DNA from: CAWUFC02 sp963921335
Lineage (GTDB): Bacteria; Pseudomonadota; Gammaproteobacteria; Pseudomonadales; Halieaceae
Assembly: GCA_963921335.3 (NCBI GenBank)
Contig: CAWUFC020000002.1
Location: 1,674,001-1,738,000 of the forward strand
Length of the DNA stretch: 64,000 bases
Direction: 5' to 3'
The notes under the pieces were generated by a model. That model worked only from the letters and a program-made list of their open reading frames with translations. It had not been told where the DNA came from and searched no databases. The position numbers were made by a program, and so were the translations under genes. Shown piece after piece: positions 37,224-45,626 of the stretch. Positions within the stretch are counted from its first letter, which is position 1. Each line of letters opens with the position of its first letter.

Positions 37224-38310
37224 AGGGGAAATGATGACCGATGCTGATGTTCTCAAACATGCTGTAGGTGACCTCTCCTGTGCTCAGTTCGAATCGGCAA
37301 ATGTGTTCATACAGCGGCCCCTGGCCAGCGCGCTGTTCTGTGCTGCTCACATCGTACTCCTTGTACTCCAGTTTCAGTGGGCCGTGATACTGGCCATGCA
37401 CCCATTCATCATTCGGCGTATAGCCGGTGCCCAGTGCCAGGCATGCGCAGTTAACCGCCGTTGCCTTGACCACCAGTGGATTACCATTCTCGTCGTTAAA
37501 GTGTAGTTCAGCTGACTCAAACTCGCGTGACCCACTGACATAGTTGATCTTGTGTGTAGGTGCACCCAGCTGGTGCACTTCGCCGCCGTTTTCGTAGTTC
37601 TCCACCTTGATGCATTCCTGCACGATCAGGCTGCCGTCTGCGTTCTCTTCCTGAAAGACCTTGAGCTGGAAGTCCTCGAACTGCATCGGCACAAAAATGT
37701 GGAAAAAGCCGTAATTATTAATGTATTCGTTAATGTTGATACCCATGGGCTCAGGTTCACCCACTGGTCGCACACCCCAGGAGTGATCACGTATGCCCAG
37801 AAACTCATCCTCAGTGACTTCGATGGACTTGCCCTTGAGATTAATCTGACCCTGCCAGCGGCCCATCTGTGTGTAGCGTGAGGTATCCATGGTAATGCGC
37901 GCACCCTTGCGCACCACCGTGCGCGGTTCTTCAACGGCAGGCGCACGCCCCGTGAAGGTCAGGTCAAACTGAATACCGTGCTCGTTTTCCTCGCAGTAAT
38001 AACGCAGGCTTTTCAGCGGCTCTACCACCTCCACGCCAAACGGTCCGACGGTGGTATCGGATCGATCCACGCCCAACTCTCGCGAGCAGCGCAATACATG
38101 CTGTGTGCCTTCATGCACGATCAGAGCGAAGGCGTCGGTGGTGCCCAGGTTGGGATACTGACCAATCCCGATCACCATAAACAGCTCGTTAGACTTTGAA
38201 TGCAGGTTGAAGTAATACCGATCGTAAAAATTGCGATCGCTAGTGCTCACCTGGTCAAAAGTCTCGGGCGTCTGGTGCGCCAGGGTTTCATCCATTGCAC
38301 TGATAGGCAT
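37189..38310 (-). CDS. Lipocalin-like protein of DUF7064/7065 (CrtC/AttH-like) type
   Basis: The 373-residue soluble protein has an N-terminal DRNFYDRYYFN stretch and the block GIRDHSWGVRP, which recurs in proteins related to carotenoid 1,2-hydratase CrtC and AttH. These have two lipocalin-like beta-barrels that bind hydrophobic molecules. A role with terpenoid or fatty substrates fits the flanking thiolase-like gene, but this is inference. AAGGAG lies before the ATG. Confidence 0.65.
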   Translation of the reverse strand: MPISAMDETLAHQTPETFDQVSTSDRNFYDRYYFNLHSKSNELFMVIGIGQYPNLGTTDAFALIVHEGTQHVLRCSRELGVDRSDTTVGPFGVEVVEPLKSLRYYCEENEHGIQFDLTFTGRAPAVEEPRTVVRKGARITMDTSRYTQMGRWQGQINLKGKSIEVTEDEFLGIRDHSWGVRPVGEPEPMGININEYINNYGFFHIFVPMQFEDFQLKVFQEENADGSLIVQECIKVENYENGGEVHQLGAPTHKINYVSGSREFESAELHFNDENGNPLVVKATAVNCACLALGTGYTPNDEWVHGQYHGPLKLEYKEYDVSSTEQRAGQGPLYEHICRFELSTGEVTYSMFENISIGHHFPYGFDSFEAVAD

Positions 38311-38368
38311 GTCGTACTCCTTTTGGTCTTGTCACATCAATCTAATTGTTTACTGATCGTCCCGCTTC

Positions 38369-39901
38369 TCAAAAACGGGGCGTAAAAATATTCTTGTCAC
38401 CACTAGTTACGGTACCCGGGCAACCCAGGCGATCTTCACTCATCATGGCAGCCAGCGTATCAGCGTCGTCAGGGGTCTCGGCAATAAAGCGGGTGTCGTT
38501 GGCGAGACGACCAATCACCAGGGCCCGCTCCACCCCCTTGCGGCCATGAACAACTGTATAGGTTTCAATGCGGGCTTCACCTTCCGGTGTCTCAGTAAAA
38601 TCAGGGTGTTCCGCTGCATCAATAGCCGCTTGATAGCTGGCGGGGTCTTCACGCCGCCACTCACCCTCGACTGGCGTGGTTGAATAGATGCCCAGCGAAT
38701 GTTTGGTCACAAACCAGCCATTGCCATTGAGCAGACCGAAGCTGCCAGCATCGGCGCGCAGCTTGTCCATCATGCTGGCGATGGAATGCATAACGTAGTT
38801 GTTACCGGGACCACCAAAATAAGGCAGCCCTCCTGTCACCGTGAGCTCCCGATCGGCATCAATATCAATACCCAGTTCATCGCAGGCAATTTGCACAGCT
38901 GATGGGAAACAGCTGTACATGTCCAGGTACTTCATATCGCCGATGGTTTTACCGGCCATCGCAAAGGCTTTCTCACCCATCGTGCGAATAGCAGGCGATG
39001 AACAGTAGTCAATGCGGTCCGACACGTCCCAGATCTCGTTGGCATCTGCGCACCCGTGCAGGTAAACCATGCGATCCTCACTGACACCCAGCTCCCTGGC
39101 CTTCGCTACCGAAGTCATAATCAGGGATGTACCCATGTTCACCTGGATCACGCTGTTCAGATATTTGGTATAGGGAAACCCCACATAGCGGTTATCTTCG
39201 CTGACGGTGCTTATTTCTTCCGCGCTGCGTGCACTCGGAAACCAGGACAGGGGATTGTTCGCGGCGACGCGGTTGAAGCGCTCGTACAGACGACCCATAC
39301 GCTGACGATGAGCTTCCATGCTGAGGCCGTATTTTCTTCTCAACGCATTTTCAAGCAGCGGATAGGTCACCGCGGGAGTGTGAATGCCATAACTCATCTC
39401 ATGAGCGCTGGCGGCCGGCCTGTACTCGCCCAGCATAGTCGGCTCGTCGCCGCTGTTGTCAGCCCAATCGTCCATGGGCAGACCCAGCTTGAGACGCCCG
39501 ATCATGGTTTTCAGGGCCTCAGCGCCGGTCAGCAGCACTGCGGAACATTCGCCCCGGGCTACTTTTTCTGCATAAGTATTGACCAGCATCTGCGGCGTAT
39601 TGCCACCGGAATAGGTATAGACCTGATGAGCTGGCTGCATGCCCAGGGCCTGACTGACAGTATGGGGAACATTGCGCACCATACCACTTGATCGGCTGCC
39701 GCTCTCGGGGCTGTCTACGACCAGTCCCACAGCCACAATCGCATCAAGCGCCTGCAGCAAGGCTTCACCCGGGCCGGCATCTGCCGCTACCAATCGAGCC
39801 GTCTGTGCCATCAGCTGTTGCGGCGAAGCACCCTCCTCGGGACTCACTTTGTCGGTGATCTGGCCACAGCCAACCAGTACGGGGATATGCGCTTCGTTCA
39901 T
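38369..39901 (-). CDS. Thiolase-like protein without nucleophilic Cys, C-terminal extra domain
   Basis: A 510-residue member of the thiolase superfamily resembling SCP-x-like acetyl-CoA acetyltransferases, with a C-terminal extension (around TYTVVHGRKGVERALVIGR). At the place of the nucleophilic Cys (usually CASG) it reads VYTYSGGNT, so it cannot act by the usual covalent route. Conserved glycine-rich closing motifs remain (GGLPYFGGPGNNY). Possibly a partner or a non-classical acyltransferase. The ATG at 39901 is chosen; a TTG lies one codon upstream. Confidence 0.75.
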   Translation of the reverse strand: MNEAHIPVLVGCGQITDKVSPEEGASPQQLMAQTARLVAADAGPGEALLQALDAIVAVGLVVDSPESGSRSSGMVRNVPHTVSQALGMQPAHQVYTYSGGNTPQMLVNTYAEKVARGECSAVLLTGAEALKTMIGRLKLGLPMDDWADNSGDEPTMLGEYRPAASAHEMSYGIHTPAVTYPLLENALRRKYGLSMEAHRQRMGRLYERFNRVAANNPLSWFPSARSAEEISTVSEDNRYVGFPYTKYLNSVIQVNMGTSLIMTSVAKARELGVSEDRMVYLHGCADANEIWDVSDRIDYCSSPAIRTMGEKAFAMAGKTIGDMKYLDMYSCFPSAVQIACDELGIDIDADRELTVTGGLPYFGGPGNNYVMHSIASMMDKLRADAGSFGLLNGNGWFVTKHSLGIYSTTPVEGEWRREDPASYQAAIDAAEHPDFTETPEGEARIETYTVVHGRKGVERALVIGRLANDTRFIAETPDDADTLAAMMSEDRLGCPGTVTSGDKNIFTPRF

Positions 39902-39962
39902 CAAGACATCCAGTTATTTTGGCAGGGCGGACAGTGTAGCCAGCTAACGCTGGAATCCCAAA

Positions 39963-40733
39963 TCAGTGCAAGCCCAGCGAAACCGCAAAAGCCTGTCGAG
40001 AGCACTGCTCCATTGAACCAGCACGATACTCGGCACTGATCCAACCTGGGTACGCGCTATCGAATATGGACGTGACAAGTGCGGCAAAATCAATAGTACC
40101 GCCGCCAGGCAGGCATCGTCCGGGCACGTCGGCGAGCTGAACATGCTGGTAGTCCGCCGCATGTTCTCGCCACTCCAGAACGGGATCGATACCCATCTGC
40201 ACCAGATGTACCGGATCAAAGATGAGCGGCACACTCACACTGAGTGCTCGAATATCATCGGGGCAAGCCAGCAGGCAATGGGGAAAGTCCACCGAATTGA
40301 TTGCCTCTGCCAGAACCTGTGTGCCTGAAGCGCTGAAGGTATCCAAAGCAAATGCGAGGTTTTCGGCGTAAGTATTCAGGTAGCGATTGCGCTGCGCGGC
40401 ATCAAGGCAGCGACCGGCGACAAACTGCACATACTCGGCCTCGAGGGCCTCAGCGTATTCCAGCGCCCGGGCAACGCTGTCACGAAAATCATCTTGCCGG
40501 CCCGGGACGCAAGCAACGCCCTCACCGCCTTCAAGAAAATCACCGAGAGGCGCTGTAAACAATACAACTGGGAGCCCAGTCGCCTCACGCGCATAACAAA
40601 GGGATTCCGCTGAATCCGAATACGGCAGCGCCAGCTCCAGTGCATCAAAACCTGCCCCCATTGCAGCATCGAATCGCTGCGGCAGGGGCAGGTCCGTAAA
40701 CAGGGTTCCTATGCTGGCGGCGAGTCCTTTCAC
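39963..40733 (-). CDS. Hydroxypyruvate isomerase-like TIM-barrel protein
   Basis: The 256-residue product belongs to the xylose isomerase-like/AP-endonuclease 2 family, closest in look to hydroxypyruvate isomerase: FDAAMGAGFDALEL near the start, LAEAINSVDFPH (metal-ligand Glu), LIFDPVHLVQMG and HVQLADVPGR. Such enzymes move carbonyl groups in small sugar acids using a divalent metal. GTG start, ten bases after the ArsC-like gene's stop. It is likely co-transcribed with the amidohydrolase and ArsC-like genes. Confidence 0.8.
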   Translation of the reverse strand: MKGLAASIGTLFTDLPLPQRFDAAMGAGFDALELALPYSDSAESLCYAREATGLPVVLFTAPLGDFLEGGEGVACVPGRQDDFRDSVARALEYAEALEAEYVQFVAGRCLDAAQRNRYLNTYAENLAFALDTFSASGTQVLAEAINSVDFPHCLLACPDDIRALSVSVPLIFDPVHLVQMGIDPVLEWREHAADYQHVQLADVPGRCLPGGGTIDFAALVTSIFDSAYPGWISAEYRAGSMEQCSRQAFAVSLGLH

Positions 40734-40743
40734 CGTCCTGGGA

Positions 40744-41082
40744 TCAGCCCAGCTTGTCCTGATAGAGCTCTTCGTTAAAACCCACGATCAGGGTTTTACC
40801 GCTGACAATCGTTGGCGCGCGCAGATTACCGGTGGGTCCGAGCATGGCGGCGACAGCGTCAGCATCGGCCTTACCGCCTTTAAACTCGCTCAGCTTTTTA
40901 CCCTTGGCAACGTGCAGTGAGCTGGCTTTCTTCAATAGCGCAGCTGCATCCGCTTCGCCCAGCTTTTTGCTGGCGGGTATCTGCTCAGCAATGTCTATAT
41001 TGTTGTCCCCCAAGAACTTGGCGGCTCTGGTACAGCTGGTTCAGCCAGGGCGGTGGTAGTACAACTCGATTTTCTTAGCCAT
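40744..41082 (-). CDS. ArsC/Spx-like thioredoxin-fold selenoprotein (Sec14)
   Basis: The ATG at 41082 has GAGGAG just upstream, yet codon 14 (41043-41041) is TGA. In the same frame 98 more codons follow. The sequence around it reads YYHRPG-TGA-TSCTRAAKFL, the exact place where ArsC/Spx-type proteins have their N-terminal catalytic Cys, so the redox motif would be U-T-S-C. Total length is 112 residues, as expected for the ArsC fold, and the C-terminal half has the cis-Pro segment LRAPTIVSG. A SECIS-like hairpin follows. Starting translation at 41013 instead would drop the catalytic motif. Likely an arsenate- or thiol-reducing enzyme with selenocysteine; a point error from TGC is the alternative. 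Confidence 0.85.
41007..41024 (-). promoter_or_regulatory. Predicted bacterial SECIS hairpin of the ArsC-like gene
   Basis: In the mRNA, CCAA pairs with UUGG around loop GUUC; a G-G mismatch and two further C-G pairs extend the stem. The loop begins 23 bases after the UGA and starts with G, fitting bacterial SECIS rules as I recall them. The stem is short, so this is weaker alone than the element at 3057, but the ten bases UGAACCAGCU at the start are identical in both genes. Confidence 0.55.
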
Positions 41083-41091
41083 GCTATCTCC

Positions 41092-42813
41092 TCAGGCGCA
41101 AGGCGCTGACTGCGCACCGCGAATCAATTTACCGTTCAGCTCTCCGGTCGACTCACCCTCGCGGAAGGCAACCTTGCCAGCAATAATGGTCGCTTCGTAA
41201 CCGCTGGCCTTTTGCACCAGGCGCTTACCGCCAGCAGGCAGATCGTAAACAATCTCGGGGTGGTGCAAGGTCAGGTTATCGAAATCGATCACGTTCACAT
41301 CGGCACGGTAGCCAGGCTTAAGATAGCCGCGATCATGCAAACCCACCTGTGAGGCTGTCTCGCTGGTCTGCATTTTGACAAGTTTCTGCAAGGGAATCTT
41401 GTCGCCGCGGGTGCGATCTCGCCCCCAGTGCTGAATCAGCGTGGTGGGAAAACTTGCATCGCACAGCGCACCGCAATGCGCACCAGCATCGCCCAGGCCA
41501 AACACGGTATAGGGATGGTCCAGCATGCGCTTCACATGATCGAGACTGCCTGGCTCATAGTTCATCAGCGGGTGATACAGCAGCGCCTTACCATCATTTT
41601 CCAGTAGTGCGTCATAAATCAGTTCCTGCACGGAAACACCCTCTCGCTCGGCTCGCGCCGCGAAAGAGTCCTCGGGTGCGGGCTCATAGTTTGGTGGATC
41701 ACCCAGCAGGAATAACTTGGTATATGTATAAAGAATCTCCGCCAGCAGAGGCACGCCCATATCAACAGGCTCGGCGGCCAGCATCTCGGCTTTGAATGCA
41801 GGGTCGCGCATCCTGGCGACTTTCTCTTCCAGCGGCAGATCAGCAATCGGATGGAACGGCGGATACAACAGGAACGGGTTCAGACTGGCAGTAAGGCCCA
41901 ACAATACCCCGGTGGCTCGCGGCGGCACCTGGCCATACATGGGCACCCCTTCGGCCTGGGCTGCGCTGATGCCGTCGAGCAACTGATGCCACCACTCAGG
42001 GCGGGCATCCTGCTGCTCGATGGTCAGTGAAATCGGGCGACCAGACTCTTTGGACATGCGCTTGAAAAGATCGAACTCTTCGTCGAAGTCGTAAAAGTCG
42101 GAAATGCCCTGAAGCACGCCCTTGCCGGTGGCCCCCACCGCGTTGGCGATACCGAGCAATTCGTCAGAATGGGCGGTAATCGTGGGGGTCAGCACACCAC
42201 TGGAATCCTTGTGCTTTTCGGTACGCGAGGTGCTGAAACCCAGAGCGCCTGCCTCGATAGCCTCTTTCACAATACGAGCCATTTCATCGACTTCTTCAAC
42301 CGTGGCATTCTCGTGATTGGCACCGCGTTCGCCCATCACGAAAGTACGCACCGCACCGTGGGGAATTTGGGTTGCCACGTCAACGGCCAGCGGCTTTTGC
42401 TCCAAAACATCCAGATACTCGGGGAAAGTCTCCCACTCCCAGTCAATGCCTTCATGCAGGGCCGTACCGGGAATATCTTCCACCCCCTCCATCAGGCCAA
42501 TCAGCCAATCCCGCTGCTCGGGCTTGCATGGCGCGAAGCCCACGCCGCAGTTGCCAGTGACAATGGTTGTCACGCCGTGACAGGTGGATGGCGCCAGAAT
42601 CGGGTCCCAGGTGACCTGGCCATCAAAATGGGTGTGAATATCGACGAAACCGGGGGTGACAATTTTGCCCTTGGCATCAAGTTCCTCGCGGCCGGCTTCA
42701 GTGACCTGACCCACCGCTGTAATCACATCACCATCAATAGCGACGTCTGCCACGCGGGGCTCGTCACCACTGCCATCATAGACCATACCGCCTCGAATCA
42801 CGAGATCGTGCAT
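41092..42813 (-). CDS. D-aminoacylase/N-acyl-D-amino acid deacylase family amidohydrolase
   Basis: A 573-residue amidohydrolase of the D-aminoacylase clan: the strand-1 metal motif DIHTHFDGQ (His60, His62), the metal-bridging GNCGVG with Cys89, and the C-terminal KPGYRADVNVIDFDN that closes the small beta-domain. Members hydrolyse N-acyl-D-amino acids or related amides with zinc. The ATG at 42813 is preceded by GGAGGAA; an ATG at 42828 would overlap that ribosome site. The ArsC-like gene starts nine bases after its stop. Confidence 0.85.
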   Translation of the reverse strand: MHDLVIRGGMVYDGSGDEPRVADVAIDGDVITAVGQVTEAGREELDAKGKIVTPGFVDIHTHFDGQVTWDPILAPSTCHGVTTIVTGNCGVGFAPCKPEQRDWLIGLMEGVEDIPGTALHEGIDWEWETFPEYLDVLEQKPLAVDVATQIPHGAVRTFVMGERGANHENATVEEVDEMARIVKEAIEAGALGFSTSRTEKHKDSSGVLTPTITAHSDELLGIANAVGATGKGVLQGISDFYDFDEEFDLFKRMSKESGRPISLTIEQQDARPEWWHQLLDGISAAQAEGVPMYGQVPPRATGVLLGLTASLNPFLLYPPFHPIADLPLEEKVARMRDPAFKAEMLAAEPVDMGVPLLAEILYTYTKLFLLGDPPNYEPAPEDSFAARAEREGVSVQELIYDALLENDGKALLYHPLMNYEPGSLDHVKRMLDHPYTVFGLGDAGAHCGALCDASFPTTLIQHWGRDRTRGDKIPLQKLVKMQTSETASQVGLHDRGYLKPGYRADVNVIDFDNLTLHHPEIVYDLPAGGKRLVQKASGYEATIIAGKVAFREGESTGELNGKLIRGAQSAPCA

Positions 42814-42883
42814 CGCAAATTCCTCCATATTCTTTCAATCGACCATGTTACCGCCAACGGCACATAATTTCCGCAAATTCCAG

Positions 42884-42900
42884 TTGGCGGAATTCGCCAA
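42884..42900. repeat. Inverted repeat TTGGCG-N5-CGCCAA
   Basis: A perfect six-base inverted repeat with five-base spacer in the 240-base gap between the divergent amidohydrolase and MAPEG genes, 70 bases upstream of the amidohydrolase start. It has the look of a dimeric repressor site. Confidence 0.4.
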
Positions 42901-42977
42901 AGCACGGCGGTAGACGCCAGTTTTATGGCCATGGACTTCCCTTCAAGTTCGTGGAATGCTGTGACAGTGACACCCGA

Positions 42978-43000
42978 TATCAGCTGCTAAGTAGCTGATA
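42978..43000. repeat. Inverted repeat TATCAGCT-N7-AGCTGATA
   Basis: A perfect eight-base inverted repeat with seven-base spacer, ending 53 bases before the MAPEG gene start. It could be an operator, or a hairpin in a leader RNA; no U-tract follows, so it is not a terminator. Confidence 0.45.
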
Positions 43001-43053
43001 CAGCTTAGTAAAACCATAACAAACAACAAGCAACCAACAAGAAGGACGCCGCA

Positions 43054-43479
43054 ATGAACCTGGTCATGAATACTGAAATTCTCACACCCGTGCTGGCACT
43101 GGTCAGCTGGAGCCTGGTGATGTGGCTGTGGATGTACGCCACGCGCATCCCGGCCATGGGCAAAGCCGATATCCAGCCGGACGACGCCAAACACCCTGGC
43201 TCCCTGAATGTGCTGCCCAGTAACGTGCGCTCTGTGGCTGACAACTACAACCACCTGCACGAACAACCCACTATCTTTTATGCACTGGTGGCCTATCTTG
43301 CGCTGAGCAATAGCGCGGACGACCTGGCAGTCAATCTGGCCTGGGCCTACGTGATCATTCGCATCGCCCACTCGCTGGTTCAGTCAGTTGGCAACAAGGT
43401 GATGTTACGTTTCCCGGTGTTTGCCCTGTCTTCTATCGTGTTGATTGTGATGACAGCCCGCGCCTGGATGGCGATGTAA
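43054..43479 (+). CDS. MAPEG-family membrane protein
   Basis: The 141-residue, four-helix protein shows the MAPEG pattern: the loop after helix 1 with HPGSLN...RSVADNYNHLHEQP, where the VADNYNHLHE segment replaces the classical RAxxNxxE motif, and a last helix ending at the stop. MAPEG proteins include membrane glutathione transferases and eicosanoid enzymes. AAGGA precedes the ATG. The frameshifted deazaflavin-type gene follows three bases later. Confidence 0.8.
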   Translation: MNLVMNTEILTPVLALVSWSLVMWLWMYATRIPAMGKADIQPDDAKHPGSLNVLPSNVRSVADNYNHLHEQPTIFYALVAYLALSNSADDLAVNLAWAYVIIRIAHSLVQSVGNKVMLRFPVFALSSIVLIVMTARAWMAM

Positions 43480-43482
43480 CAT

Positions 43483-43913
43483 ATGCCCGTCGATCGCCAG
43501 AAGCTGGAGCGTGAGTTCTTCCGCATGCTCAATCGGGTAGTCGAGCCCGCAGTGCGCAAAGGCATTGGTTCCCCGAGGTTTGTGCCCGGGGGACTGATAC
43601 TGCTGGAGAGCACTGGGCACAAAAGCGGCCAGACCCGCCGCACCCCCTCGCCGCTACTCGTCTGGGCGGCTACGTCTTCATCAGCACATTCCTTGGCGAT
43701 CGCTCTGTGTGGGTAAAGAACCTGCAGAAACAGCCTAATGTCACCTACTATCTGGCGGGCAAGCCAAGGCAGGCAAAGGCGTTTGTACTGATGCCAGGCA
43801 AGCGTTATCGACGCCCGAAATCCCTGCCCTCGTTTATCGGTAAAATCACAGATTTTCTGGCGCCATATACCCGCGCAGGCTGGGCTTTCGCGGTGCTGGT
43901 ACCTGCGGACTAG
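43483..43913 (+). pseudogene. Deazaflavin/F420-type nitroreductase family gene, frameshifted
   Basis: The first 56 codons read as a DUF385/nitroreductase N-terminus (VPGGLILLESTGHKSGQTRR), then the frame is lost in ACCCCCT near 43645. In the +2 frame the expected LAATRLGGYVFISTFLGDRS continues and joins VKNLQKQPNVTYYLAGKPRQ to the stop at 43911-43913. One C missing from a C run would explain it; the intact protein would be about 143 residues. A real mutation or a base-calling error are both possible. F420-type proteins are unusual in this group of bacteria. Confidence 0.75.
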
Positions 43914-44296
43914 CCGCCGCTATCGGGGCCAAGGTAAAACAGTCCCGCCGCCAGCACCAACGCGGCACTCGCTACCACATCGGCAATCACTACCCGATGC
44001 ACCTCAGGGCTGTAGCCACCCACGGTAAATGCGAGATAGAAGAAAGACAGGATACTCGCTGCTGCAGCAATAAATGCCAGCGGCTGCAGAGCCGGGCTAA
44101 AAGCGGCATAGGCAAAAAAGACCCCGAGAATGCCAAACAGGATGGCGCGATGCCGCATCAGTATCTCCATGGTATTGCTATCGATGGATTCACCGTAAAG
44201 CGACTGCAGCCGATCAACCCCAAGCACCCCTGCTACGGGCAGCAGGTGTATCACCGCAACAATCAGCAGACAAGCGCTGATAACGTAGCGACTCAT
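43910..44296 (-). CDS. Four-helix membrane protein, unknown function
   Basis: The 128-residue protein has about four hydrophobic helices and a short polar loop after helix 1 (GVDRLQSLYGESID). The block LMRHRAILFGILG sits at the start of helix 2. I do not know the family. It overlaps the DUF427 gene by four bases (ATGA), so both are probably made together. Confidence 0.68.
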   Translation of the reverse strand: MSRYVISACLLIVAVIHLLPVAGVLGVDRLQSLYGESIDSNTMEILMRHRAILFGILGVFFAYAAFSPALQPLAFIAAAASILSFFYLAFTVGGYSPEVHRVVIADVVASAALVLAAGLFYLGPDSGG

Positions 44297-44574
44297 TCAG
44301 TCACCTCTACGCCACGCCAGAAGGCCACCCTCCCCCTGATCTCCGCTGCCGCGGGCTTGGGATCGGCGTAATACCAGGCCGCATCTTTATTGGTCTCGCC
44401 GGCCACCTCGACATGATAGTAGCTGGCGTCGCCTTTCCAGGGGCAGTGTGTGCTGTGGTCGCTGGGGCGAAAAAATGTCGTATCGAGGCTGTGCTCCGGG
44501 AAATAATGGTTACTCTCAACCACCACCGTATCATCGCTCTCTGCCAGTACCTGTCCGTTCCAGATCGCCTTCAT
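44293..44574 (-). CDS. DUF427 protein
   Basis: From the ATG at 44574 (GAGG upstream) the product is 93 residues, the standard DUF427 size. The family block is seen as MKAIWNGQVLAESDDT, then YFPEHSL, HCPWKGDASYYHV and DAAWYYADPKP. The fold is a compact beta structure of unknown biochemical role. A longer frame from 44607 has no family support. Confidence 0.83.
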   Translation of the reverse strand: MKAIWNGQVLAESDDTVVVESNHYFPEHSLDTTFFRPSDHSTHCPWKGDASYYHVEVAGETNKDAAWYYADPKPAAAEIRGRVAFWRGVEVTE

Positions 44575-44673
44575 CACTTTTACCTCGCCAGAAATATCTT
44601 CATTCACTGCAGTCTAGCCCAAACGGGAAGCGCCATGGCACACTGCGATGTATAACAACAATGAGGAACAGGC

Positions 44674-45180
44674 ATGACGGACGAGCAGAAAGCCAGCTAC
44701 GATGACGTCAGTGTTTACGAACTGACACCAGAGCGCGAGAAGGAACTGCTGGAGAAACAGATAGAAGCCAATTTTATCTGGGCCAATAAAGAAGGCCACC
44801 CGATCGGGGTCATCATGAACTACATCTACCACGATGGAAAAATATGGCTCACCGCCACCTCCCAGCGCGCCCGAATCAAAGCCATCAAACGAGATCCCAG
44901 AGTGTCTGTAGTGGTTAGCAGCATGGGTACCGACATGGGTGCCGGCAAGACCATCACCTACAAAGGCACTGTGATCATTCACGAAGACCAGGCCACCAAG
45001 GACTGGTTCTACCCAAAGATGGCGGAACTGCTGGATGGCTACCCCGCCCCCTCCAAGGAGGCTGCCATGCAAATGCTGGATACACCACTGCGAGTGATTC
45101 TGGAACTGGTACCCGAGATGGCGATCAAGTTTGATGGCGATCGCGTGGCAGAAATGTCCCGACAGGCAGCAGGCCAGTGA
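44674..45180 (+). CDS. Pyridoxamine 5'-phosphate oxidase-like (PPOX) flavoprotein
   Basis: A 168-residue split-barrel protein: PIGVIMNYIYHDGKIWLTA followed by SQRARIKAIKRDPRVSVV is the flavin/F420-binding pattern of this superfamily. The C-terminal helix segment supports dimer formation. It may reduce or sequester flavin-like cofactors; true PdxH function is unlikely. Its stop overlaps the first half-hydratase gene by four bases. Confidence 0.78.
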   Translation: MTDEQKASYDDVSVYELTPEREKELLEKQIEANFIWANKEGHPIGVIMNYIYHDGKIWLTATSQRARIKAIKRDPRVSVVVSSMGTDMGAGKTITYKGTVIIHEDQATKDWFYPKMAELLDGYPAPSKEAAMQMLDTPLRVILELVPEMAIKFDGDRVAEMSRQAAGQ

Positions 45181-45626
45181 ACCAGCCCTTACCGCCAGTA
45201 GAGGCTATTACCTGTCTTGCGGGGCATCGCTTTCCAGGCGGAGAGCGCCTGATCGAACACTGGGAGAACTTTTTGCTCACAGACTGCACAGGCGCCGAAT
45301 TGATGGCCGATGGCATGGTGCATCCCATAGCCCTGTTTCACGTGCCGATCCAGGGTGCGGGTACCAGCATCGCGGAGATGTTTGCGCTGGGTCAGGCCGA
45401 ATCAGACTTATCCATACTGATAGAAAGCTACGACTGGGAAATGCCCCTGCCGCTGCGTGAAAACCTTGCCTACCAAGTCAGCGGGCACATCGTTTCTACA
45501 GAGCGCCATCACAATGAGCAGGGCAAGCCTTATGATCGCATCCAATTCTGTTTTGAGATGCACGACGGTGAGGCCCTGGCCGCTCGCACGACAATCACCT
45601 GGCACTACACAAGGAATACCCTGTGA
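45177..45626 (+). CDS. MaoC-like half-hydratase, N-terminal (FAS1-like) type
   Basis: The 149-residue protein fits the FAS1-type dehydratase half: it ends TTITWHYTR and lacks the catalytic Asp-His pair of full hot-dog hydratases. Together with the next gene it should form a two-subunit enoyl-CoA hydratase, as known for steroid side-chain degradation in actinobacteria. It overlaps both neighbours by four bases. Confidence 0.68.
   Translation: MNQPLPPVEAITCLAGHRFPGGERLIEHWENFLLTDCTGAELMADGMVHPIALFHVPIQGAGTSIAEMFALGQAESDLSILIESYDWEMPLPLRENLAYQVSGHIVSTERHHNEQGKPYDRIQFCFEMHDGEALAARTTITWHYTRNTL

Noticed and set aside
43483..43913. Programmed frameshift in the F420-type nitroreductase gene
   Set aside because: The site is only a run of five C without a slippery heptamer or downstream stimulator that I can see; deletion or sequence error is simpler.
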